Source: Pedobacter paludis (GTDB taxonomy: Bacteria; Bacteroidota; Bacteroidia; Sphingobacteriales; Sphingobacteriaceae). From it: 64,000 nt of DNA. The stretch lies in assembly GCF_003173575.1 (NCBI RefSeq), contig NZ_QGNY01000004.1:124001-188000 (forward strand), in the 5' to 3' direction. A program made the translations under genes and the position numbers. The notes beneath the pieces are model-generated. The model did not search any database and had not been told where the DNA came from. It worked only from the letters and a program-made list of their open reading frames with translations. Positions within the stretch are counted from its first letter, which is position 1. Each line of letters opens with the position of its first letter. Shown here piece after piece: positions 25,922 through 33,868 of the stretch.

Positions 25922-26584
25922 TTAGTTGTGTTGTTGTTTGTTTTCGATTGAGCGTATTCTGAAACGTATGGTATAGATCCAATAGCCAATAATAGACCAT
26001 CCAATAAAAGCAGGATAAAGTACAACCCTCATTCGAGAATCTAAATCATAACTGTTAAAACCTGGATTACCTCCATTCCCTGGGTGTAAAGAATCTGATA
26101 ATCTAGGTAGAACCATGATCAGAACAACCATCATTGGAAAGGCAAAAATATTATAGATTGCGGCAATTTTCGCACGTTTTTGCTCCTCATCTATAGCATT
26201 TCTTAAAATTAAATATGCAAAATATAATAGGATTGATACCGCTGTAAAATTTTGTTTTACATCAAAACTCCAAAACTGCCCCCAGGTAAATTTAGCCCAA
26301 AACGAACCTGTAACTAAGCCCAATAAGCTAAAAACTATTCCTACATTAACACTTTCAACCGCTCTCAAGTCATCTTCTTCCTTACCTTGCAACAAGAATT
26401 TTATGCTATAAAACACGGAGATCGAAAATAAGGTTAACATAGCAAACCACATTGGTACGTGGAAATACAAATTTCTGATTGTCTCATTAAGTATTGCCAA
26501 ACGTGGCACACCAAGTAGCAAGCCAGCTATTGTTGTATAAATGACGATTAAAGAACCTAAAATTTTCCACCAAGTTTTCTTCAT
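25922..26584 (-). CDS. ccmC: Cytochrome c maturation protein CcmC (CcsA/CcmC family heme handling)
   Basis: 220 residues, six membrane helices. A variant WWD-type motif, TWGQFWSFDVKQN (~100-112), is flanked by His in YFHVPMWFAM (~41) and SDSLHPGN (~167), the expected heme-axial pair. CcmC loads heme onto CcmE in the periplasm. It lies between ccmB (89 bp upstream) and ccmD on the minus strand. Confidence 0.9.
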   Translation of the reverse strand: MKKTWWKILGSLIVIYTTIAGLLLGVPRLAILNETIRNLYFHVPMWFAMLTLFSISVFYSIKFLLQGKEEDDLRAVESVNVGIVFSLLGLVTGSFWAKFTWGQFWSFDVKQNFTAVSILLYFAYLILRNAIDEEQKRAKIAAIYNIFAFPMMVVLIMVLPRLSDSLHPGNGGNPGFNSYDLDSRMRVVLYPAFIGWSIIGYWIYTIRFRIRSIENKQQHN

Positions 26585-26673
26585 ATGTATATAATTTTGA
26601 ATGAGTTTTGAACGAGTGAATGTTCACATATTGCCCATTCAATCCATCACTAATTCGATAATTCAATCTTTTT

Positions 26674-27342
26674 TTAATCCCGCCAAAGGTAAGGAAATAG
26701 CAGTAGAGATACGGATACAACAACTACATTAACCACCAATAACATTCCAATTTCATCATAACTATTCTCCCAGGGCAAACCATCTACAGCATTTTTCGCC
26801 AGTTTGATTAATAGTATTAATACAGGAATTATTATGGGAAAGCTCAAAATTGCCATCAACATCCCTCCATTTCCTGCCTTACTGGCAATTGCAGATACCA
26901 TGGTAAAAACGGTAGAGAAACTAATTCCGCCCAAAATAACTGCAACATAATATAAAATCAAATCGGGAGGTGTAAAAGTATCGAAAACTATAGCGTATAG
27001 AATCAAAGCAATTGTTGTTAGAAACAACATTAATAAAGTATTGTAAATTGTTTTTGATATGAGAATTGCAGCGGGGCTAGCTAAAATATAACTATATAAT
27101 TGCTGTCCCTTGGTTTCTTGTAAGAAGCTTTTTGATACGCCATTGATGGATGCAAACAAGATGATGATCCAAAATAAGGCATTCCAGATCAGCTTTTCTG
27201 TACCTAAGCTAATAAATGAAAGATAACAGGTAAAAATTGTAGATACAACATACAGCAAAACACCGTTAATCGTGTATTTTGAACGCCACTCTAAAAGTAC
27301 TTCCTTGTGGATTAAATATTTAACCTCTTTGGCCAGTTGCAT
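26674..27342 (-). CDS. ccmB: Heme exporter-type ABC permease CcmB
   Basis: 222 residues with about six membrane segments. The N-terminal LIHKEVLLEWRSKYTINGVLLY and the QETKGQQLYSYILASPAAILISKTIYN segment are typical of CcmB, the permease of the CcmABC complex that releases holo-CcmE. Its ATPase partner ccmA is not seen in this window. First gene of the ccmB-ccmC-ccmD run and divergent from ogt. Confidence 0.9.
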   Translation of the reverse strand: MQLAKEVKYLIHKEVLLEWRSKYTINGVLLYVVSTIFTCYLSFISLGTEKLIWNALFWIIILFASINGVSKSFLQETKGQQLYSYILASPAAILISKTIYNTLLMLFLTTIALILYAIVFDTFTPPDLILYYVAVILGGISFSTVFTMVSAIASKAGNGGMLMAILSFPIIIPVLILLIKLAKNAVDGLPWENSYDEIGMLLVVNVVVVSVSLLLFPYLWRD

Positions 27343-27548
27343 AACCGCAAAGATACTTTTATTGATAAATAATGAGAGACTAATTTGTTGGATTGTTGTA
27401 ATTTTGTTTAGATTTTTAACCTCTGAATATTTAACACAGAAACCAATATTAAATTATTGAAATATAAGATTAAGCCACTGGAACACAGAATATACTGAAG
27501 AATTAATTTTTTTAGCCTCTGATTTCCTCCTTCCGCGTCAAAAAAAAT

Positions 27549-28028
27549 ATGAAATACGCATCAGTTATAGAATCGCCAGTTGGCAAATTAACCATTATTG
27601 CTGATGATGATTTTGTTAGTGAAGTTGCATTTACAGAAAAGGATATCAATGGTTTGGCTGAAAATGAACTTACCCAGAAAGTTGCAGATCAACTGAAGGG
27701 ATATTTTGATGGAAGCCTACAGATTTTCGATTTCCCAATAAAACAAAAAGGTACTGATTTTCAGCAAGAAGTTTGGCAGAATTTAACCACCATTCCATAT
27801 GCTGAAACCATTTCTTATGCAAAATTTTCAGAACATAAACCTTTAGCCATTAGGGCAATTGCCTCTGCAAACGGCAAAAACAATATTGCTATCGTTATCC
27901 CTTGCCATCGTGTTATTGGGAGCGATGGGAAATTGGTCGGTTATGCTGGTGGTTTATGGCGTAAACAATGGCTGTTACAGCATGAACGAGAAGTTGCTCA
28001 AAAAGGGCAAACAGAATTAAAATTTTAA
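27549..28028 (+). CDS. ogt: Methylated-DNA--[protein]-cysteine S-methyltransferase
   Basis: 159 residues. The active-site motif is IPCHRVIGSDG (acceptor Cys ~118), followed by LVGYAGGLWRKQWLLQHE. The N-terminal ribonuclease-H-like domain is present (SPVGKLTIIADDDFVSEVAF). The enzyme removes O6-methyl from guanine by suicidal transfer. It is typical Ogt/Ada-C length. The next gene follows after 28 bp and may be co-transcribed. Confidence 0.95.
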   Translation: MKYASVIESPVGKLTIIADDDFVSEVAFTEKDINGLAENELTQKVADQLKGYFDGSLQIFDFPIKQKGTDFQQEVWQNLTTIPYAETISYAKFSEHKPLAIRAIASANGKNNIAIVIPCHRVIGSDGKLVGYAGGLWRKQWLLQHEREVAQKGQTELKF

Positions 28029-28056
28029 TATCCCCTACTAACAGTTTTCAGAATAG

Positions 28057-28449
28057 ATGAACAACGATCAAGCCGAGCCACAACACAAAAACCATTTAAA
28101 AGCAATCCGTTTGATAAATATTGCTGATGGAAAATGTGATTTCGAAATGGGTAAAATTCCTGTCAGACAGCATATAAACGTTAATTATTTCTTTGCGCAA
28201 ACAGAAGTTGATGCTTATGAAAAAGTTGCGCACCCTGCTCCCCGCAGACAATATGTAATTACATTAAAAGGTAAACTGAGATTTAAGGTAAGCAATGGCA
28301 ACACTTTTATTATAGAACCCGGAACAATATTAATTGCTAATGATACCTTAGGTTCTGGCCATACTTGGGAGATTTTAGATGGAGAAGAGTGGGAAAGACT
28401 TTATATTCCTCTTGAAGCGGAGGCAGATGATTATTTTATCTTAGACTGA
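28057..28449 (+). CDS. Cupin-like small protein
   Basis: 130 residues with a single predicted cupin barrel: RRQYVITLKGKLRFKVSNG resembles cupin motif 1 and IIEPGTILIANDTLGSGHTW motif 2. Metal-binding His residues are incomplete (only the GHTW His is clear in motif 2), so catalysis is uncertain. It is cytoplasmic, with no signal peptide. It is positioned 28 bp after ogt and 58 bp before a lipocalin gene on the same strand. Confidence 0.6.
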   Translation: MNNDQAEPQHKNHLKAIRLINIADGKCDFEMGKIPVRQHINVNYFFAQTEVDAYEKVAHPAPRRQYVITLKGKLRFKVSNGNTFIIEPGTILIANDTLGSGHTWEILDGEEWERLYIPLEAEADDYFILD

Positions 28450-28507
28450 TCTTAACAAATCCGTATTTATTCAGAAATCGTAAATAACATTAAAACCTAT
28501 TGATGTT

Positions 28508-29011
28508 ATGAAAACGATCTGTTCCATCCTATTGATGCTATTAAGTTATTTGCCCATGGATAAAAATGCTCCTGTGGCTAAATTAGATTTGAAAAAATAT
28601 GCAGGCACTTGGTATTCATTGTATTCCATTCCTACAATTTTTGATAAGGGCAGCAGAGAAACCACTACAAAATATACCTTGAATAAAGATGGTTTTTATA
28701 ATGTTGTAACCACTTATAAAAAACCAAACGATGAAAAAGTTTATTCTAGAAATTCAAAAATGTTTCCATCCGAAGAAGGAAATAATGGTGAATTACAAGC
28801 ACAGTTTATCTGGCCCATAAAGGTAGATTATTGGATTATTGAACTAGCAGACGATTATTCTTATGTAGTTGTTGGTCATCCAGACCATAAATTTCTATTC
28901 ATCATGAGCCGTAATCAAACTATGCCGAAGAAAACTCATGATGAAATTGTTGCAAGGTGCAAAGCAAAAGGTTACGAGGTAAGCAAGCTTACTTCACAAT
29001 TTAAAGGTTAA
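28508..29011 (+). CDS. Lipocalin family protein (Blc-like)
   Basis: 167 residues with a short signal-like N-terminus (1-17). The lipocalin signature begins LDLKKYAGTWYSLYSIP (GxW motif ~33-35), and a second conserved strand follows in WIIELADDYSYVVVGHPDHKFLFIMSRN with the terminal Arg. Bacterial lipocalins of this group (Blc) bind fatty acids or lysophospholipids in the envelope. There is no lipobox Cys, so it is probably periplasmic. It ends 1 bp before the convergent membrane protein gene. Confidence 0.85.
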   Translation: MKTICSILLMLLSYLPMDKNAPVAKLDLKKYAGTWYSLYSIPTIFDKGSRETTTKYTLNKDGFYNVVTTYKKPNDEKVYSRNSKMFPSEEGNNGELQAQFIWPIKVDYWIIELADDYSYVVVGHPDHKFLFIMSRNQTMPKKTHDEIVARCKAKGYEVSKLTSQFKG

Positions 29012-29012
29012 A

Positions 29013-29411
29013 TTAAGCGGTAATTTTTTCCCCTTTTTTAACACTAAAAAGCATGAATAACACCCCGACCAAAAGCACAATCCATCCCCATTGGAAATGA
29101 ACAACCTTACCAATTAATTTATTGGCGAAGCCATATTTTGTATAATTATTTGCGGTAAAGTAAACAGCAACTACAGCTAAAACGTACCAAATGGCCATTA
29201 CAAAACTCATAAATTTAAATGCCCCAACTTTTCTTATAAAAAGAAACAAAACCGAAATGGCAATAATAGCATAGGTAATCAGGAATAAACGAGCATCAGA
29301 TTGATACAAGTTCCAATTACCTTTAATCGGCACTTTTAACATTGGACAAAAACCAGCAATTACGCATAGCAAAACGCCTAACCAAGCATAAAATTTATTT
29401 AGAACTAACAT
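29013..29411 (-). CDS. Four-helix integral membrane protein, hypothetical
   Basis: 132 residues with four hydrophobic segments (~5-25, 43-61, 68-88, 108-127) and a short Lys-rich C-terminus. No known motif. The start codon (29409-29411) lies inside the first copy of a 118-bp tandem duplication whose second copy has CCT in place of CAT, so the promoter region is duplicated but the start is not. It is convergent with the lipocalin gene, 1 bp apart. Confidence 0.6.
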   Translation of the reverse strand: MLVLNKFYAWLGVLLCVIAGFCPMLKVPIKGNWNLYQSDARLFLITYAIIAISVLFLFIRKVGAFKFMSFVMAIWYVLAVVAVYFTANNYTKYGFANKLIGKVVHFQWGWIVLLVGVLFMLFSVKKGEKITA

Positions 29412-29645
29412 ATTTTTGTTTAACTGTTTATTTGTTTGAATTGGTTAATTGCGAACGGACCATTGTTTAATAATCGATTTGTTTGACATTTTCCAATGAC
29501 CAATGAACAAATGACCAATGAACTAACCTATTTTTGTTTAACTGTTTAATTGGTTTAATTGGTTAATTGCGAACGGACCATAGCTTAATAATCAATTTGT
29601 TTGGCATTTTCCAATGACAAATGATCAATGAACCAATGACCAATG
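29403..29645. repeat. Tandem duplication, 118 and 125 bp
   Basis: Copy 1 (29403-29520) and copy 2 (29521-29645) both begin AACTAAC.TATTTTTGTTTAA and contain TTGGTTAATTGCGAACGGACCAT; they end in CCAATGACCAATG words. Copy 2 has ~7 extra bases in a TGACCAATGA-rich tail. The start of a third copy (AACCAACCTATT, 29646-29657) runs into the gldC stop codon. It duplicates the leader of the 132-residue membrane protein. Confidence 0.85.
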
Positions 29646-29652
29646 AACCAAC

Positions 29653-29988
29653 CTATTGTCCCTCAATAATCCCCATTTTATCGGCAAAATGAGCACAATA
29701 ATCTCGAAGATCTTCTACAATTAAAGTTTCGTTGGTGGCTTTTAAAAAAGTATCGCCCATGGTTTGTAAAGTTTCATAAAAGAAACGTTTCATTTCATCA
29801 ACAGGCATATCTTTTGTCCAAAGATCTAAGCGCATAGAATTTTTATAATTATGATCCCACAATGCCAAAATCATTGCTTTAACAGGTACTTTATCTGTAT
29901 TGCCAGCATCTGTACTTTCCCAAAGCAAGTTTTCGGGGTTATTTTGATCATCTAACTCAACGGTTATTGTAATTTTTTCTTTTCTCAT
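29653..29988 (-). CDS. gldC: Gliding motility protein GldC
   Basis: 111 residues from the preferred start MRKEKITITVELDD; an upstream in-frame ATG adds six. The protein follows GldC of gliding Flavobacteria: beta strands then ILALWDH, LRIDLWTKEMPVD-like MRLDLWTKDMPVDEMKRFF, and a helical end (LRDYCAHFADKMG). GldC is a cytoplasmic accessory protein needed for full gliding motility. It lies between the duplicated leader region and a small membrane-protein gene on the same strand. Confidence 0.9.
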   Translation of the reverse strand: MRKEKITITVELDDQNNPENLLWESTDAGNTDKVPVKAMILALWDHNYKNSMRLDLWTKDMPVDEMKRFFYETLQTMGDTFLKATNETLIVEDLRDYCAHFADKMGIIEGQ

Positions 29989-30115
29989 TTTTGAAATTGG
30001 TTTCACCGCTAAAATGATTACACATATTATCGATTTTTTTTACGGTTGCAAAGATGCTTAATTTTTAGTTTGATTAAATAGATGAAAGAATTACTCAGAT
30101 ATTTTTACGATTTAA

Positions 30116-30385
30116 TTACGCTACCTTTTGCAATATCAACATTAAGATTGCTGCAATAACAATAAAGACGAACTCAACAATCCAAATTCGCTTCAAATCT
30201 TTAAAGCTGGAACGAAAAATCAAATCGGTAATAAATGTTACAACAATCAAGCAACCTAATATGAGTTTATAAAATGCACCCATATCAAAGTGTTGCCCTG
30301 CAGTTTTTGTCTGAAAAATACTAACCACTAAAAATGCAAAAGCAATTGCGGTAATAATATTTAAAGGCGTAATCCTTAAATTCAT
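30116..30385 (-). CDS. Small three-helix membrane protein
   Basis: 89 residues with three predicted membrane helices (~9-23, 39-55, 68-86) and basic loops. No recognised family. It begins 4 bp after the helicase stop, so co-transcription with the DEAD-box gene is very likely. Function unknown. Confidence 0.55.
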   Translation of the reverse strand: MNLRITPLNIITAIAFAFLVVSIFQTKTAGQHFDMGAFYKLILGCLIVVTFITDLIFRSSFKDLKRIWIVEFVFIVIAAILMLILQKVA

Positions 30386-30389
30386 TACG

Positions 30390-31736
30390 TTACTTTTTCT
30401 TATCGAATTTTTTACCCTTCTTAAAACTCTTTACAACTTTACCTGCTTTAGCCTTTGCTTTTTCCCTAGCTTTTTTGTCTATAGCTGCAGCATGTTTCTT
30501 TTCATGGAAAGCACCTTTAAAATCAGGATCTTCCTTACGTTTTTGCAAATCAATCTCCTTGGCAATATATTGGCGTTCTTCGTAAGGTGTTTCATCTATA
30601 AAAACACCCTCCGGAATTTCGACAACAGGAATATACTGGCGAATTAACTTTTCAATTTTACGGATGTAATATTTTTCCGCATCGGTAGCGAAAGTAATCG
30701 CATCGCCTTTTGAGAAAGCTCTTCCTGTACGACCGATTCTGTGCACATAATCTTCAATAATTATCGGCACGTCGAAATTAATAACATGGCTTACATCACT
30801 CACATCTATACCTCTACTGGCTACATCGGTTGCAACTAAAACGCGAATATTACCTTCCTTAAAACTATTAATAGAGTTAATTCTTGTATTCTGCCCTTTG
30901 TTTGCATGAATTACACGAACGTTTTCGGCACCATATCTGCGTTCTATAAAACTGTAAATATTATCGGCAACGGTTTTTGTTTTACAAAAAATAATTAGGC
31001 GATTAAAAGTTTCATCATTCTTTAACAAATGTTGTAGCAGATTGATCTTCGTTTTAAAATTGGGCACAAAGTACAGCGCCTGAGTAACATTGGCCGCCGG
31101 TGTTGCCTGTGCCGATGCTTCAATTACAAGCGGGTTATTCAGAAAATCGCCAGCAATCTTCTGCACCAAATCGCTCATTGTAGCAGAGAAGAGTAAGTTT
31201 TGGCGTTTACGAGGTACAATCTCTAAAATTCTATGAATAGAGCCAATAAAGCCCATATCCATCATTTTATCGGCCTCATCTAAAACCAAAAACTTAAGGC
31301 TTTGTGTGTTGATATCACCTGCTAAATACAAATCCAAGAATCTTCCAGGTGTTGCAATCAGAATATCTATTCCTTTAGCAATCTGCTCCTTTTGCGTTTT
31401 CGGACCAATCCCACCAAAAATTACTAACGAACGTAAATCGGTATAAGTAGAAAAAAGCTTAACCTGTTCTGCAATTTGCATGGCTAATTCTCTTGTAGGC
31501 GACAAAATCAAAGCTCTTGGATTATCGCCCTGAGCATACTTTAACTGCATTAAAATTGGCAATACAAAGGCCGCGGTTTTACCAGTTCCGGTTTCCGCAA
31601 TACCAAAAATATCCTGCCCAGAAAGCACAGGAGCAATTGCCTTTTCCTGAATGGGTGTCGCTACAGTGTAACCTGCATCGGCAACTGCATTTAATATTTG
31701 CCTGTTTAACTTAAATTCTTCAAACGATTTTGCCAT
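30390..31736 (-). CDS. DEAD-box ATP-dependent RNA helicase
   Basis: 448 residues from the preferred start MAKSFEEF (three extra codons upstream are possible). It has Q motif TPIQEKAI, motif I AETGTGKTAAF, Ia PTRELAMQ, II DEAD, III SAT, and helicase motifs to VI HRIGRTGRAF, followed by a Lys/Arg-rich tail of ~60 residues ending KKGKKFDKK, as in RhlE-type helicases. It likely remodels RNA in ribosome assembly or cold response. It is followed by the small membrane protein gene. Confidence 0.95.
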   Translation of the reverse strand: MAKSFEEFKLNRQILNAVADAGYTVATPIQEKAIAPVLSGQDIFGIAETGTGKTAAFVLPILMQLKYAQGDNPRALILSPTRELAMQIAEQVKLFSTYTDLRSLVIFGGIGPKTQKEQIAKGIDILIATPGRFLDLYLAGDINTQSLKFLVLDEADKMMDMGFIGSIHRILEIVPRKRQNLLFSATMSDLVQKIAGDFLNNPLVIEASAQATPAANVTQALYFVPNFKTKINLLQHLLKNDETFNRLIIFCKTKTVADNIYSFIERRYGAENVRVIHANKGQNTRINSINSFKEGNIRVLVATDVASRGIDVSDVSHVINFDVPIIIEDYVHRIGRTGRAFSKGDAITFATDAEKYYIRKIEKLIRQYIPVVEIPEGVFIDETPYEERQYIAKEIDLQKRKEDPDFKGAFHEKKHAAAIDKKAREKAKAKAGKVVKSFKKGKKFDKKK

Positions 31737-31868
31737 AGCGCACAAAGATAGGCTTTTTAAGCTGAAAGCTTAAAAACCAAAGCCTAAAGCTTTTAACTTA
31801 AAAGTTCTTAATATCCAAAGGTTCAAAGTTTTCAGAAAAGCAAATCCTGTAATGCTTCGGTTATAATC

Positions 31869-31921
31869 GTCCTGCTTTTCGCTTTACTACGTTACACTTC
31901 GTGTTCGCTACAATCAGGTTT
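31869..31921 (-). repeat. Dispersed repeat family R1, short form (copy 2)
   Basis: 53 bp, read on the minus strand as AAACCTGATTG ... AAAGCAGGAC. It aligns without gaps to the other 53-bp copy at 55021-55073 (about 46 of 53 positions identical by eye). Its end tetramers are CCTG/CAGG in place of CCCG/CGGG. It lies between the helicase and pyrC promoters. Confidence 0.75.
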
Positions 31922-32025
31922 AATTAACTCAATACAGCAACATTAAACTTAATTACCACCCTTCATATGCCCATACTTTATACTTTCACTTTAAACTTTT
32001 TACTTTCCACTTTCTACTAAAACAC

Positions 32026-32033
32026 TACCTTTG
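32026..32033 (+). promoter_or_regulatory. -7 element of pyrC
   Basis: TACCTTTG (TAnnTTTG) ends only 5 nt before the pyrC ATG at 32039, so the transcript would be leaderless or nearly so. No clear -33 TTG is visible in the pyrimidine-rich upstream sequence. Confidence 0.5.
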
Positions 32034-32038
32034 AAACC

Positions 32039-33373
32039 ATGAACACTTATCTGATAAAAGGCGCTACAATTGTAAACGAAGGCCAAAAAATTGCTGCTGA
32101 TGTTTTAATTAAAGATGGATTGATTGCTAAAATTGGTCAGAATTTATCTGCACCAGAAGCTCAGGAAATTAATGCCGAAGGACAATATCTTTTACCTGGA
32201 ATGATTGATGATCAAGTTCATTTTCGCGAACCGGGATTAACAGAAAAAGGAGACATTTTTACCGAGAGCATGGCGGCGGTAGTTGGTGGAATTACTTCTT
32301 TTATGGAAATGCCCAATACCGTTCCGAATACCTTAACTCAAAAATTGCTTGCCGATAAATATGCAATTGCTTCAGAAACATCATTAGCCAATTACTCGTT
32401 TTACATGGGTGCCAGCAACGACAATTTGGAAGAAGTTTTAAAGACCGATCCTAAAAATGTTTGTGGCATTAAGGTTTTTATGGGTTCATCAACCGGAAAT
32501 ATGCTGGTTGATAATGAAAAAACTTTAGAGAACATTTTTAGTAAAGCCCCAATTTTAGTGGCAACGCATTGCGAGGATGAGCAAACCATCCGTGAAAACC
32601 TGGCTAAATTTAAGGCCGAGTACGATGATAATTTAACTATAGATATGCATCCACTTATTCGGAGCGCAGAAGCCTGCTATAAATCATCTTCGATGGCAGT
32701 AGAACTGGCTAAGCAATATCAAACCCGCTTACACATCTTGCACATTTCAACGGCAAAAGAAATTGCTTTGTTTGATAATACAATTCCACTAAAAGATAAA
32801 AAAATAACCGCTGAAGCCTGTGTACATCACCTTTGGTTTAACGATAAAGATTATGCAACAAAAGGGAATTTCATTAAATGGAATCCAGCGGTCAAAACAG
32901 AAAACGATCAAAATGGCATATTAAAAGGTGTTTTAGAAGATAATATTGATGTAATTGCAACCGATCATGCGCCGCATACTTTAGCAGAAAAGCAGCAGCC
33001 ATATGCTCAAGCACCATCTGGTGGTCCATTAGTTCAACACGCTTTACCAGCTTTATTAGAAATGCATTTACAAGGCAAAATTTCTTTAGAAAAGATCGTT
33101 GAAAAAACGGCTCATAATTTGGCAATTTGTTTCGATATAGAAAAACGCGGTTTTATCCGTGAGGGTTATTGGGCAGATTTGGTTTTGGTAAATTTAAATG
33201 ATCCATTCAAAGTTACTAAGCTCAACGTATTTTATAAATGTGGTTGGTCGCCATTTGAAGGAGATACTTTCCAGGCAAGTATTACACACACATTTGTTTC
33301 AGGAAATCTAGCCTATAAAAATGGGAAATTCACAACGGATCAGATTGGCAAACGCTTAACTTTTGCAAGATAG
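32039..33373 (+). CDS. pyrC: Dihydroorotase
   Basis: 444 residues, type I-like dihydroorotase of the amidohydrolase superfamily, pyrimidine biosynthesis step 3. The N-terminal metal motif reads D58-Q59-V60-H61-F-R-E-P-G, with Gln where the first His of HxH stands in most homologues. Carbamyl-Lys region IKVFMGSSTGN, ATHCEDE, LHILHIST and the catalytic Asp in ATDHAPHT are present. C-terminal VSGNLAYKNGKF is usual. The Gln is, as I recall, also found in other Bacteroidota dihydroorotases. Confidence 0.92.
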   Translation: MNTYLIKGATIVNEGQKIAADVLIKDGLIAKIGQNLSAPEAQEINAEGQYLLPGMIDDQVHFREPGLTEKGDIFTESMAAVVGGITSFMEMPNTVPNTLTQKLLADKYAIASETSLANYSFYMGASNDNLEEVLKTDPKNVCGIKVFMGSSTGNMLVDNEKTLENIFSKAPILVATHCEDEQTIRENLAKFKAEYDDNLTIDMHPLIRSAEACYKSSSMAVELAKQYQTRLHILHISTAKEIALFDNTIPLKDKKITAEACVHHLWFNDKDYATKGNFIKWNPAVKTENDQNGILKGVLEDNIDVIATDHAPHTLAEKQQPYAQAPSGGPLVQHALPALLEMHLQGKISLEKIVEKTAHNLAICFDIEKRGFIREGYWADLVLVNLNDPFKVTKLNVFYKCGWSPFEGDTFQASITHTFVSGNLAYKNGKFTTDQIGKRLTFAR

Positions 33374-33404
33374 ATTTGTTATATTTGTTTAATAGGAAAA
33401 AGAA

Positions 33405-33602
33405 ATGGAAACTTTAATTGCACATCCAAAAAATGAAGAACAGGCTACAGCCTTAAAAGCTGTTATGAAAGTTTTAAAGATTGAGTTTGAAACGGAAGAA
33501 AGTCCATATAATCCAGAGTTTGTAAAAGAAATATTGCAAGCACGTAAAGACATCAAAAATAGCAAGGGTGTAAAAATCGCGGTCGAAGATTTATGGAAGT
33601 AA
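33405..33602 (+). CDS. Antitoxin-like DUF2683 protein
   Basis: 65 residues, acidic/helical, starting METLIAHPKNEEQATALKAVMKVLKIEFE, the typical DUF2683 opening; a helix KEILQARKDIKNSKGVK follows. It overlaps the toxin gene by 10 bp (33593-33602), the standard operon structure of type II systems. It is predicted to wrap and inhibit the YoeB-like toxin and to autoregulate. A TATATTTG box at ~33378-33386 may be its promoter. Confidence 0.8.
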   Translation: METLIAHPKNEEQATALKAVMKVLKIEFETEESPYNPEFVKEILQARKDIKNSKGVKIAVEDLWK

Positions 33603-33868
33603 TATATGCTCCCAAAGCTATTGAGCATTTAAATTATTGGAAAAAATCTGGAAACAAAGCAATCCAGAAAAAAATTAAACAATTAATTTTGGCGATTCAG
33701 GAAAATCCTTTTGAAGGAATTGGAAAGCCTGAGCCACTAAAATATGAATTATCAGGCTCTTGGTCTCGCAGAATAAATGAAGAACTTAGAATCATCTACG
33801 AAATTCATGATGATGGATTGATTATTATCTTAGAAATTCAGTCTTTAAAAGGCCATTATAATAAATGA
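33593..33868 (+). CDS. YoeB/Txe-type mRNA interferase toxin
   Basis: 91 residues of the RelE/YoeB fold. It has EVIYAPKAIEHLNYW, KPEPLKYELSGSWSRRINEELRIIYEI and the C-terminal SLKGHYNK with His-Tyr, matching the catalytic C-terminal His/Tyr of YoeB. The Arg in RRINEELRIIY and the Glu near PEPLKYE are the other candidate catalytic residues. These toxins cut mRNA in the ribosomal A site. Overlaps antitoxin by 10 bp and the next gene by 4 bp. Confidence 0.88.
   Translation: MEVIYAPKAIEHLNYWKKSGNKAIQKKIKQLILAIQENPFEGIGKPEPLKYELSGSWSRRINEELRIIYEIHDDGLIIILEIQSLKGHYNK

Noticed and set aside
29461..29645. CRISPR-like array in the TGACCAATGA-rich tails
   Set aside because: The words are a tandem duplication without regular spacers; no cas gene is present.
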